A stretch of 64,000 bases of DNA from Strongylocentrotus droebachiensis (lineage: Eukaryota; Echinodermata; Echinoidea; Camarodonta; Strongylocentrotidae): positions 248,001 to 312,000 of the forward strand of contig JAVYIG010001610.1 in assembly GCA_035222895.1 (NCBI GenBank). Reading direction: 5' to 3'. Each line of letters opens with the position of its first letter. The stretch's first letter is position 1. The notes under the pieces were generated by a model. It searched no databases. It was not told the origin of the DNA and was given only the letters and a program-made list of their open reading frames with translations. The translations under genes were made by a program, and so were the position numbers. Positions 28,983 through 45,313 of this stretch are shown here, in pieces.

Positions 28983-31900
28983 TCTCATCTCATACATCCT
29001 CGCTCGCAGCAGCAAAGTATTCATAAGGATAAACTCTTGAAAGACTGCCAGAGACTAAGAAATATATTACTTGGCACAAACGGAGCAGGTGATGGGGCTT
29101 ACCTGACAGACAGACTCTTGGGGATTTGTTTGTGTTGATGTTGTTTCGTGATTGAGTCAGGGGAAGTCCCAGGAGGAGAGAATCACACCTTAAAGTGAGC
29201 AAGAACTGTGTATTGACCTGATGGCTACTTAGACGCAAGAACATAGAGGGACTGATGCTGAAGCTGTTCGTAGAGCTGTCATAGATGTTACCTGGTGATT
29301 ACGAGACCAGTTGGGATGTCCAGAAGCTGGTGTTCCATCCTGCAAGTATGGAGTGCACCATGACTTCACTTCTCATTAAGGAATCGCATTGCGTCATCTT
29401 GCTCTATCGCACAAGCTATGGTGGATAGATATAATGAATATGGAATTTGAATTACGGAGCATGTGTCAAACAGCGACATAAAGTTGCCTTGATCTTGAAA
29501 GTGGGTGTGAATGATGAAGTGAAGTTGGTGTTTTATCGCGTCACATTTACTTTGAGAAAACTTGTTATTCTGCTCAGACTGCTCTACATATTCATATTGA
29601 ATGATACATTAGAAACTGAGCAATGCTGCTGTCATTAAAGTTACTCAAAAAAATTAATCCTTAGCAACCCATTGGTATATTTTTTCCCCCTGTAAAGTGG
29701 CAATGTCATTATCATCTAGCATGTACAGAATGGTATACTGTATATAGTAATGCTCAATCCTTTATCTAATCACCAATATGAAGAAAAATTTAAATGCTGC
29801 CTTTTACATACTCTCTCAGACGGAAACATAACTTGAATTTGCTTCTTTTGATCTGTTTAGAAGCATGTTTACACTTGGGATATATGAAACCTGTTTTCTT
29901 ATCTGACTTCACTTGCCTTTATAACAGTAAATAATCTTGTACAGACAATAATTTAACCCTTCAAAAAAAAAAAAAAAAACATTTTCTCATTCCCAAAGCT
30001 TAAATACAGGAAAAACCCGGTTCCAGTGGGCAAATGGGTTAAGCATGCCAATTTTGGCAGGGGGGGGGGGGTTACATATAGGAGAAAGGGAATCTGATAG
30101 CAATTCAAAAGTTCTGTTGTTTTTTACTTTGCAGGTATTTATTTTTTTGCAGTCACATCAATTGTTCTGTGGGAGCTCCTATTCAGTATATATTTCAATA
30201 TCCTTCAGAATAAAAGAGCTACTACGATATAGCCTCTTAGGAACTGATGAAGTATGCAGGTTGTACGCAAAAAGATTTATTTTGTCACAGTACAAGTTAT
30301 TTTCTATAGATTGATCATGTGTGGAGTAATATATTTTGATAATTGTTTTTTGATTTATATGATTACATACATGTATTAATGAATTCAGCTAATTTTCCTC
30401 GTTCTGTTTTTTTTTCATATACAGAAAGTTGATTGATGTAAATGTTGTGGGTGATTCCACATGAATTACATTTGTATCGTGAAGTGAAACAACAACTTAT
30501 AAGTTTAATAAATAATTTTTGCATTGCAGTGGCTCATGTATTTCAAGTTGTAAGATGTATGAAGAAGCAAGAATGGATGCATTACATCTGTACATGTATA
30601 TGCCATCATTGCCAAAAGTGCGTTCATGTATCAGTTGGTAATGTTTATGCTTTTCTTGTCTTTGTATACATGTGATATAACATTCCAAAGGGGAGATTTC
30701 ATTGAAAGTCGGATCAAACAATAACAATTTGGGTCTCCACCATAGAATTTAAATTCTACACATGTACCCAGTGAAAAGGAAATTAAGGCTTTTGATATCA
30801 TTCTCGTCCAACAACTTTCACAACTTGTGTTCACAGAAGATGAGAGTACATAAGTATCATGGAGGAAAGATTTCATGCTCATTAACACAAGAGAAAACGT
30901 ACAAATGAAGAATTCAATTTTTTTTTAATTCAACTGTTCTGATTGATCGCGATGAGAGTTAATACGAGGGGAAAAAGGTTGGTTCCCGAGACTCAATAGA
31001 ACAGTGGTCTCCTGTGGATAAGCTTGAAATTACCTTGTTAACCAAGAAAATACAAAACTTAATGATTCATCAAGAAAGTGGCTATTATCAAAACTAGGAA
31101 TATTTCTCTGGTGGATATTGAAGGTAGCATCATAGTTTTTCAGAGAAAACCCTGCTCCCTTTTTCCGTCTACACTGAAATGTATTTTCTTCTATTTTCTT
31201 ATGTTTGTAAACAAAATATATTTTTGGTCAATTTTGATATAAAAAAACTACCAGAGAAGTTGTGATAAATCGGCCATACAATCAACAAACAATTCCTTTT
31301 TATGCATCCAATGTGTATTCTTGCAATGTAGAGGGCGCTATTAAAGATTGGCTTGCAAGCACCAGTTGGGTGTTTGTATGTGAGCCATAATATTTTCATT
31401 TCTCGAGAATGGGTGAATTTAGCATTCGAGTCAAGTTTGCTGATTCTGTGGGAGAAAAGTAGCACAAAGGGTAGATATGATTTACAGTTATATGACATAC
31501 GCTGTTAAGAGTGGACGCACTTGCACCTTGGCCACTTTCTAACACTGACTATTTTTTACATTTCACTTTCCTGAGCAAATACCATACCACAAATCTAAAG
31601 AAGTCTAGTGTCTCATGAGTGGAAATAGGGAATGCACAAGTATGATTTGAAAATATTGGATATTCTTTAAGCAAATTATATACCGGTATGTATATGCTAA
31701 CTATATGATTAGACAGTCAATTCTAAATGATGCAGGATGGGAAGAATGATGATTTTGTGGTCATGAACCCGTTGTTTAAAATCTGTGATATACTGGTACA
31801 TAATAATGATGTATTGACAGATCTTTTGTATGTTAAATCTGATTAATCTGATTGAATGAATGGGAAGGTAACTGCAACTAAATGCAAAAAGGGTATGGTA

Positions 31901-32689
31901 TCGAGTGGACATTGCTGACGATTGACTATGGAATTGCACATGTCCAATTATATATATACTTGTCTTGTATATATGTGTGTATTTTGTCCTGTAAATAAAT
32001 GAAACAATGATGTGGAAACAACTTGTGAAAAATCTTGCTACTTATGTGTATTATCTGCATCATATGATAAAAAAAAGAGATATTAAAAAGTATCTTTGTA
32101 CAGGTGGAAAATATGCCTATTGTATATCAAGTCTTTATTTTCACGTTCTGTGCCTAATGTGTTGTAGCCAATTTATAGTTAAGCGTGTGATGTAAACATT
32201 GAAGGAATTCAAAGCTCTCTTTTTTCATAAGAAAATGGGATTAGCAATATTCATGTGCAAACCAAGATGCTCTAGAAAAGAACGCTCTGTGGTCAATTTC
32301 CTACACTAAGAAAATTCCTTAATTCAATAGTCCAAACAATACCTATCCTTAAAACTACATGTACCCTCAGACCTGCCCTAAAACACTAATTCCAAACATA
32401 ACCCTTTCTTTAGACACTTTAAAGACCCTGTTGGAAGTGAAAAATGAAATAAATCAATTACATCTATATTTCAACAGAAAGCTTATATGCCATAGATTAC
32501 AAAATATCAATAATATGTTATTTTAGTTTCTGTCGGAGGAGCTCTCTGAAAACTCAAAACATCGTATGGGGAGTACGCATATTCACAATGACTTTGTATG
32601 AATTGAGCATGGCTCAACGCCTCGGCTATAAAGTTAGTTAGTATCCCGAATGAGAGGGATAAGAAGAGAGAGAGAGAAATTGTGATGTG

Positions 32690-32762
32690 GAACCTGTCTA
32701 AAGGCAACCTGTCTACAGTGGCCAATTTTGTTGTTTCCCTTGGGTGACCTTAATAGTCAGGT
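32690..32762 (-). repeat. interspersed repeat copy, same family as 63625-63700
   Basis: Read on the minus strand it contains CCCAAGGGAAACAACAAAA, then TTGGCCACTGTAGACAGG. The sequence at 63625-63700 has CCTGTCTATAAAGGCCACCC followed by AAGGGAAACAGGAAAACTGG. Two independent copies in one window suggest a dispersed family. Its class is unknown to me. Confidence 0.55.
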
Positions 32763-33351
32763 ATGACTATATAAGAGAGTATTCATGAAGTTTTGTATGA
32801 CGACATTGCTTGCATAGTGCACTGTATATTCACCATCATAATCATCATTATACACATCATAAATATAGTTATCATCATATATTCATATATCAGGTATCAC
32901 ATTATAATAGAGCTCTGCACAACAAGTTTCCACTGTAACTATCCTAATTCACACAATACTCCATATACTTTCAAAACAATGATCTCAGTCCTGTTCACGC
33001 TTGACACATTAAACCACCCAACAAAGATGAAACGCCATGGCAAAATAACATTAGTGGGCAACATATTTTTGTATCTCTTTTAATCATTTATTGCACACAG
33101 CTACAGCTTCTTCACAATACTTGCCATTTGTTTCCCTGTAAAATGGTTTTATTTTCCTGTGGTGTTTTCTGTTTATTTGAAGTTGTTGTTGTTATTTTTT
33201 TTATTTTTTTTTTAATTTTTTTTTTGGGGGGGAGGGGGGTTTAAAATGATATGTGTAAATAAGACTATGCTTAGTTTTCATCATTGAGACAGTACAACCT
33301 TCCTACCTTCAAACCTTTCCAAAGTCTTAACCAAACAAATACAAAGACAAA

Positions 33352-33480
33352 GATATTCAAGTTTCAAGTTTTATTTGTTTCACATTTTCACAAAAAATAA
33401 TTCACATAATTGACAAAATTAGAACATAATATGAAATATACTTAATGTGTCACATTATATAATTAATTATTTGAAAAGAC
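33352..33480 (-). mobile_element. possible LINE 3' terminus
   Basis: On the minus strand the segment ends ...AAACAAATAAAACTTGAAA followed by CTTGAA. This is the short AATAAA-like, CTTGAA-repeated terminus typical of many invertebrate CR1/L2-like retrotransposons. No coding remnant is visible, so the call rests on the tail alone. Confidence 0.4.
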
Positions 33481-33892
33481 GTCGAAATTAATTGTATTGA
33501 ATAGAAGGTTATACAGGATGAAAATGTGAGGAACTTATTAAAAAGCTCAGCTTGTAGATTACCGGTATAGGTCGTATCATCTCAAACAGTCTTTTATTAG
33601 TATTTTCCTGTCCAGTGCAAGGCAACATTTCATGAAATGAATGATGTACAGTTATTGCTACAATATGTCAGGTATTATACCTTTGTCCAATTTTCAAATG
33701 TATTTCATGGGGTGTCTATAATTAATCTGTCATGTATTAAATATTATGCATACAGCATATTAAATTTTCTGTATATTACATGTACAGGTATGTATTATCA
33801 ATGAAGATTCAAGTCTTGATGCTATGCATCAAAGCAATTTGTTCAAAATCATTATTGCACAAAAGGAAAAAGAAGGAGCTTCATAAAGATGA

Positions 33893-39465
<5,573 letters not shown>

Positions 39466-39694
39466 CTAACAGTAAACATACACATATACATAAAGATATA
39501 TGTTCATTTATTACTGATTGAAAAATTGTTTCCAATTCAATCCAATATCATGTGTGTTGTTAGGCACTTACTTACCTCAAACTTGTAATACACAATCATC
39601 TCATTTTGTTACAACCACAATAATAATCCAATTATCTTAACTCAAATTACTTTCATTTTACACATAAACTACGGAAAATGAGGATATGAATATA

Positions 39695-40075
39695 GTGTTG
39701 TATGCTATACATTTTTTTTAAACCAGATAAGGGCTACTCTATTCCTAAACTTGTATCCTCCTTTTCAAAAATGTTTTTATATCTGTTAATAGTAACACCT
39801 ATTTTTGTTTTAATGAATATACCGCTAGTGTTGTATGCTATATATTTTTTTTAACCAGATAAGGGCTGCTCTATTCCTAAACTTGTATCCTCCTTTTCAA
39901 AAAAGTTTTTATATCTGTTGATAGTAACACCTATTTAAAAAAAAATGAATATACTGCTAGTGTTGTATGATATATATTTTTTTAACCAGATAAGGGCTGC
40001 TCTATTCCTAAACTTGTATCCTCCTTTTCAAAAATGTTTTTATATCTGTTGATAGTAACACCTATTACAAACAAA
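39695..40075. repeat. about 128-bp tandem repeat, three copies, in amylase-1 5' intron
   Basis: Three consecutive units share GTGTTGTATG.TATA, AACCAGATAAGGGCTGCTCT, ATTCCTAAACTTGTATCCTC and TTTTTATATCTGTTGATAGT. They lie in the predicted intron between the 5' noncoding exon and the coding exon 1. No coding capacity is seen. Confidence 0.9.
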
Positions 40076-40540
40076 AAAACCTCACAAAATCAAACAGATA
40101 CATTTTTTTTCTATCAAATATTACCTTAATAACTTGAATAATTAATACATTTATATGCTTGAAAGAATCTTCAAAAACTGTTTGTGAACAACGATGTTCA
40201 TCATCCAATCAACTATGCCACATTTTCTAGGATCATTCTTAAAACTGTTTGTGAGATGGTTCTTCGTAGCATGATCAACTCCCTTCCATTTTAAAGATCA
40301 GGAAACCTCCTCAATATAATTTTAAAGATGGATTCATGCTTATATAATAGCTATTCCCCCTAAAATAATAGGAGCAAAATATGAAATCTTTTCTGCGGAA
40401 AGAAATAATCTAATGCATGTCATATATGTCTCATTACATGTATGTCAAAAAAGAAGTAAGAATGCTCAAAACATTGTGGTGTATGGATGAATGAAACATG
40501 CTTTTATGTCTCCAAATGCTATATGAAATTCAGCGTCCAA

Positions 40541-40631
40541 GCCCCCCCCCCCCCCCCCCCCAAAAAAAAAAAAAAAAAAACACAACAACAACAACAACAA
40601 CAACAACATTGTCATCTTAAAAAAAAAAAAT
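40541..40631. repeat. poly-C, poly-A and (CAA)n tract
   Basis: About 20 C are followed by about 19 A, then roughly nine CAA triplets and another A run. The tract lies just downstream (in transcription) of the predicted amylase-1 5' exon. Frames across it give Pro-Lys-Gln or Leu-Phe-Gly homopolymers and are not genes. Confidence 0.9.
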
Positions 40632-40687
40632 CTCAAATCTCCAAAGTAGGAGATGCTCAAAAAGTTTTGAAGAGCTAGCATACTCAC

Positions 40688-40823
40688 TGTTGCAGGATGG
40701 AGAATACTGAGGTGTTCTTTGGTTGGTACAAGCCAACAACCTTCAGAATGAGATAGACCCTGTCAAGATCCTCTTGATATAGACAGAGTCCGAATCCTCT
40801 GGTACCAGGTGATGAAGTTCCCA
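40688..40823 (-). promoter_or_regulatory. predicted amylase-1 promoter and 5' noncoding exon
   Basis: On the minus strand a TGGGAA box (40823-40818), six bases, and CACCTG (40811-40806) precede a TATA-like CTATATC (gatata at 40777-40782). A predicted noncoding exon ends with GTGAGT after 40688. Its partner acceptor would be TTGCAG before 39446, leaving 14 untranslated bases before the ATG. A start site near 40750 is inferred from TATA spacing. Promoter order and splice signals match the amylase-2 upstream region. Confidence 0.55.
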
Positions 40824-41197
40824 TGACGACTGGATTGGCCGATACCAGCTAGCCTACGTGCGGAGAAGACGACTTGCGTAAGATACCACAGCAACCTTTG
40901 ACTCAGTCACTGTCCCAACAAGACACAGAGTAGAAAATTAACTTCAAATGTAACAAATAGACATGGAGCACAACAAACAAGTCTTTTTTAGCTCTGACAT
41001 AAGACAAGGCACAAAACAAATGACCTGGAGCTAAAACAGCACTAGTAAGCTAGTTTTACCTTATGTGTGATTGTATATTGCCTAGTGACACTGACTCGTA
41101 CAGCAAGAGTCAAGAAGATAAAAATTCAAATACTATTTGATTTAATTTCATTTATCTATTCAGTTTTGTATACATAATAAATATCAGATTATGCAGA

Positions 41198-41432
41198 GCT
41201 TAATTCCAAAAGGAGCTAAATCCACTTTTTGATGCAAATTGAGTTATTGATATCAGAACATTGTTCACTTAAGTACCTGTCTTTCAACAAAATTATTTAC
41301 CAAAATTTTGGGAGCTATTATGAAAAAATGCACCTTCTAAATTTTCCTTAGACGCCTGTACAGAATCTGGTAAACAATTTCTATTTTCTCTGAAGTTACA
41401 CAAATGAATTTAGCTCCTTTTGGAATTAAACG
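41198..41432. mobile_element. MITE with TTAATTCCAAAAGGAGC ends
   Basis: The left end TTAATTCCAAAAGGAGCTAA and the right end are inverted copies over about 25 bp. The element is about 235 bp with an AT-rich interior and no open frame. It lies between the two duplicated promoter-like units. Confidence 0.8.
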
Positions 41433-41662
41433 CTTCATATATCAAAACATATATGAAGGGATGTAAACTTATTTTAACAAAACTGGCCAGAGCTCCAACA
41501 TAAGCAAAGCTTGGTGCCTTGTGACCCTGACAATTAATTACAAGAAAAAGATTAAAAGTTAAGAATATGTTTACTCTAATCCTTTAATTTTTCTACTGTC
41601 TTCATACCTCCAAGGGTGGATAGTGGATTAAATGAACGTCCAGGGTCGCAGTCCTCTCAGGC

Positions 41663-41680
41663 CAGGTGATGAAGTTCCCA
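41663..41680. promoter_or_regulatory. distal E-box/TTCCCA bipartite site upstream of amylase 1
   Basis: CAGGTG, six bases (ATGAAG), then TTCCCA, identical to the promoter-proximal site at 40806-40823. It belongs to the distal copy of the duplication. Whether it drives a second transcript or acts as an enhancer is unknown. Confidence 0.5.
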
Positions 41681-42552
41681 TGAAGACTGGATCGACCGAT
41701 ACCAACTAGCCTACGTGCCAAGAAGACGTCTTGCGTAAGATACCAAAGCAACCTTTGTCTCTGTCACTGTCAGTCACTGCAACAAATAGACCTGGAGCAA
41801 AGCAAACAAACCTTTTCTTAGCTCTGTCATGAGACAAGGAGATAAACTGACCTGGAGCAAAACTGCACTAGTATGTAAGTTTTACCTCTTACAAAACTTT
41901 TTATGCAAATAAAAATCGGGTTTCGAAAAATACTTCTTTATATACCTGTAGGGGAGAACAGGGAGAAGTGGGATACGAATCCTGATGTGGAACTTTTCAC
42001 TTTGTATCTGTGTAAATATTAATTGTATTTCCCATAATTATATAGAACGTCATACTAATACTAGGCTACAAATTGACGATGTTTTTATGCAATTAATCAT
42101 TCAAGATGAACTTTAGAACTGGCAACAGTAGGCTACCATCTTTACAAGTGATTGTTGAAAAGGAAGTGCAGGAGATATTAAAGGTAATACATTAATTTAC
42201 AATAGGACCCAATGGGGAATGAACTTATTTGAGTTTAGACCAATTTACATTAGAAAAAAGGCAATTGGATATTGGTAGGAAAGAGCGGCCATTAGACCAA
42301 ATATTTATAGACAAATTGGCTTTTAGCGCTATTAGTTGATTATTAGACTAAATGTTGATTGGACCACATGCATATAGACTAAATCAAGTTTGTAAACTGC
42401 ATGTGTACTAGACCAAGTGGCATCAGATCAAATGGTGATGAACAAATACATATAAACATGTACATCAAAGTCATATAAAAAAATTCTAATTTGAGATTTA
42501 CATACATCTCAGTTATCTAAATTGTCAGAGATTTTATATCTTTCTTTTTATC

Positions 42553-43386
42553 CGTATCCGGACACTTACCCCCTGGACATCCACCGCCGGATAATCACCC
42601 CCAGTCGACTACCCCCCTAGGGCAACCACCCTCTAGGACGACTACCCCCAGACAACTACCCCCTAGGATCGATAGTTGTCCTAGAGGATGGTTGTCGAAG
42701 GTGGCAGTTGTCCAGGTGGTAGTTGTCCTAGGGGGCAGTTCACTGGGGGGTAGTTGCCCGGCGTAAAGTTGTCCCAGGGGGTAGTTGTCCTAGTGGGTAT
42801 AGCACTAGATTGGGTGAGGTTATCCGGGGGGTGGATGTCCATGCAGGGGGTAGGTGTACTAGAATCCTTTTTATCATGTGACCAATTTTGCCAAAATCTT
42901 CCTTATATTTCTTTCTTTGATCCTTTTGCTTTATTGAATTCATTGAAGAGGGGTTACTGCCTTCTAGAGCCTCGTTCAGGTACAACGCGGTAAAACGGCC
43001 AAAATTCTTACACCGATTTATGATGTACCAGTAATATGGTTTACATTTTTGCATCTTAAGACAAAGGGCTTAGTTTATATGTGAATGACCTTTGTTGGGC
43101 CAAATTGCCGGTTCTAGGACACCCCTGTACATCCACCCCCTGGATAACCATCCCCAGTCAACTACCCCCCCCCCCCCAAGGACAGCTACTCCGTAAGGCA
43201 ACCACCCTCTAGGACAACTACCCCCGGGACAACTATCCTATTGGGTAGTTGTCTGGGGGGTAGTTGTCTGGGGGGTAATTGTCCTAGGGGGTAGTTGTCC
43301 TACGGGGTAGTTGTCCTAGGGGGTAGTTGATTGGGGGGGGGGGTTATCTGGGGGGTGGATGTCCAGGGAGTAGGTGTCCGGATACG
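42553..43386. mobile_element. foldback element built of TTGTCCTAGGGGGTAG minisatellite units
   Basis: The outer ends CGTATCCGGACAC (42553) and GTGTCCGGATACG (43374-43386) are perfect inverted repeats, continuing into CCCCTGGACATCCACC and its complement. Each half (about 42560-42860 and 43120-43386) has a C-rich left arm (units like ACAACTACCCCCTAGG) and a G-rich right arm of the same unit inverted. Each half could therefore form a hairpin. A single-copy spacer of about 250 bp separates the halves. No transposase is present. Confidence 0.7.
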
Positions 43387-43928
43387 CAAATTGCCATTTA
43401 TTTACGCATTAAAAACCTGTGGGAACTTTGGGGGGATTTACCACGTCATTACTTTTAATTGACTCACAGTTTCTTATAAGGCTATATGTTAAAGTTTGTT
43501 AAGTTCATTTTCGTTTAGAGATTAAGAACATATCTGACTTGATTGCAAGCGAGAATGGGACCCAAGTATCCGACTCCATCCAGTCGAACAGATTACCCTT
43601 AGTACAGAACATTCTCAAGATCTAATGGTGTTTGTGGATAATATTAATACCTCTCCAAAATCTCAAATACCCTTTTCGTGTAGTTCTGCTAAACATGGTG
43701 CTATTGATAGGGGTACGAGTATATGGGGTTTAGCAATCTTTGTTTTTACACATTTTTTACCAAAGTGGCCCATCATTTAGTATGGGAAGGGTCAGTAGCC
43801 CTTCTATTTTTTTCCTTTTTTAGTGGGGGGGGGGGGGGGGGTTGGAAGCTTAACATGACAGAGTAAGGCAAATGCTTAATTAAGTAAAGTAGTCGAAAAT
43901 TGTGTATGCTTAAGGCTAAAGTAAGGTA

Positions 43929-44612
43929 ACAATCACCTGTAAATACGATCTAGAAGAAAATCACTAGTAAATACCATCTACCGGTACTCAACAATCATCA
44001 GTAAATACAGTTTACAGGACAATCACCAGAAAATAACATCAACAATCACCTTTCAATACACTCTATAAGAAAATCACCAGCAAATACCACCAACACAACA
44101 ATCACAAGTAAATACCACTAACATAACAATCACCAGTAAATACCATCAACACAACAATCACCTGTAAATACTATCAACACAACCAATCACCAGTAAATAC
44201 CATCAACATAACAATCACCTGTAAATACCATCAACGCAACAATCACCTGTAAATACCATTAACACAACAATCACCTGTAAATACCATCAACACAACAATC
44301 ACCTGTATTACCATCAACACAACAATCACAATTAAATACAACACCAACATAACAATCACCAGTAAATACCATCAACAAAACAATCGCCAGTAAATACCAT
44401 CAACACAACCAACACCAGTAAATACCATCAACACAACAATCACCAGTAAATACCATCAACTTAACAATCACCTGTAAATACCATCAACACAACAATCACC
44501 TGTAATACCATCAACACAACAATCACATTTAAATACAACACCAACATAACAATCACCAGTAAATACCATCAACAAAACAATCACCAGTAAATACCATCAA
44601 CATAATCATCAA
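43929..44612. repeat. 28-bp minisatellite, about 23 copies
   Basis: Units read AACAATCACCTGTAAATA then CCATCAACAC, with a CAGTAAATA variant and a few diverged or shortened copies. Copies are directly adjacent with no unique spacers, so this is a minisatellite and not a CRISPR array. It lies in the amylase intergenic region about 0.7 kb past the amylase-2 stop. Confidence 0.93.
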
Positions 44613-45313
44613 TACAGTAGTAATGAATCCCGATAGGGATGCTGTGGAGGCCAACCCCCCCCCCCCCCCCCCTCAACAAAAAGAGTAATATAAACACATC
44701 ATTTGGGCATATGTACTTTCTGTGTTTTAGCAAGATCATAGAAAGCATGCATGTATACAAATTTGGTATGCTATCAGAGAATGCAACCTCTTTTTGATCA
44801 CATTCTTATCTCATTCAAATCAATCACAATCCCATATTTTCTGCTTGACTACCTAATAAAAGTTCTTGCAATCATTGTACCTTAACCAAGTTACACTTTC
44901 ATCTTAAAAATATGATATATTATGTAAAGATAACAATAATATAGAGATCCATTTTGTTCTCCGCCATAAATGGCTTCTTTATTGATTTCAGCAACTCATA
45001 CTCATCATCATTGGCATATAGATAACTTCATCTCATCTTATCATTGATATTGCTGTACTACATTTATTTTTGTAATTTCCTTTTATCAAAGTTTTGAGAA
45101 ACAAGCAGTCAACAAATTATTTAGGTTGATTCATCATTGTATGAGCCGATTCTGTTTCTGTTCAGTCAAAAGAGGTTTAAGATACTCTCATGGACCTAAT
45201 TATCTTTTAGATATCAGGGCTCTTGAAATTTTGATAAACAGGGAAGCCATTACTGTTATAAAGCATTATTGCACGCAGAAGACAGAATAGAACAGAGTTG
45301 CCTATAAAGATGA

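Larger units (their letters stand above)
28983..33882. other. CFAP410 3' UTR and convergent intergenic region
   Basis: No second gene was recognised between the CFAP410 stop and the amylase stop. Candidate AATAAA polyadenylation signals for CFAP410 lie near 30208 and 31994, and I cannot say which is used. The region is AT-rich with a poly-A tract (about 29963-29979), a poly-G tract (30060-30071) and a T/G tract (33196-33240). Open frames here are below 100 codons and lack domain signatures. Confidence 0.55.
40800..41890. repeat. direct duplication upstream of amylase 1 (40800-41065 and 41655-41890)
   Basis: Two copies about 857 bp apart share the E-box/TTCCCA block. They also share CTAGCCTACGTGC, CTTGCGTAAGATACCA, CAACCTTTG, a GACCTGGAGC block and TTTTAGCTCTG. 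The proximal copy carries the TATA-like element. The distal copy keeps the bipartite site (41663-41680) but I see no TATA beside it. A MITE sits between them. Confidence 0.75.

Noticed and set aside
42740-43054. 104-codon minus-strand frame
   Set aside because: It lies across the foldback minisatellite and its spacer. The translation is driven by the repeat unit.
43929-44612. CRISPR-like regular repeats
   Set aside because: Units are contiguous without unique spacers and the genome is eukaryotic. This is a minisatellite.
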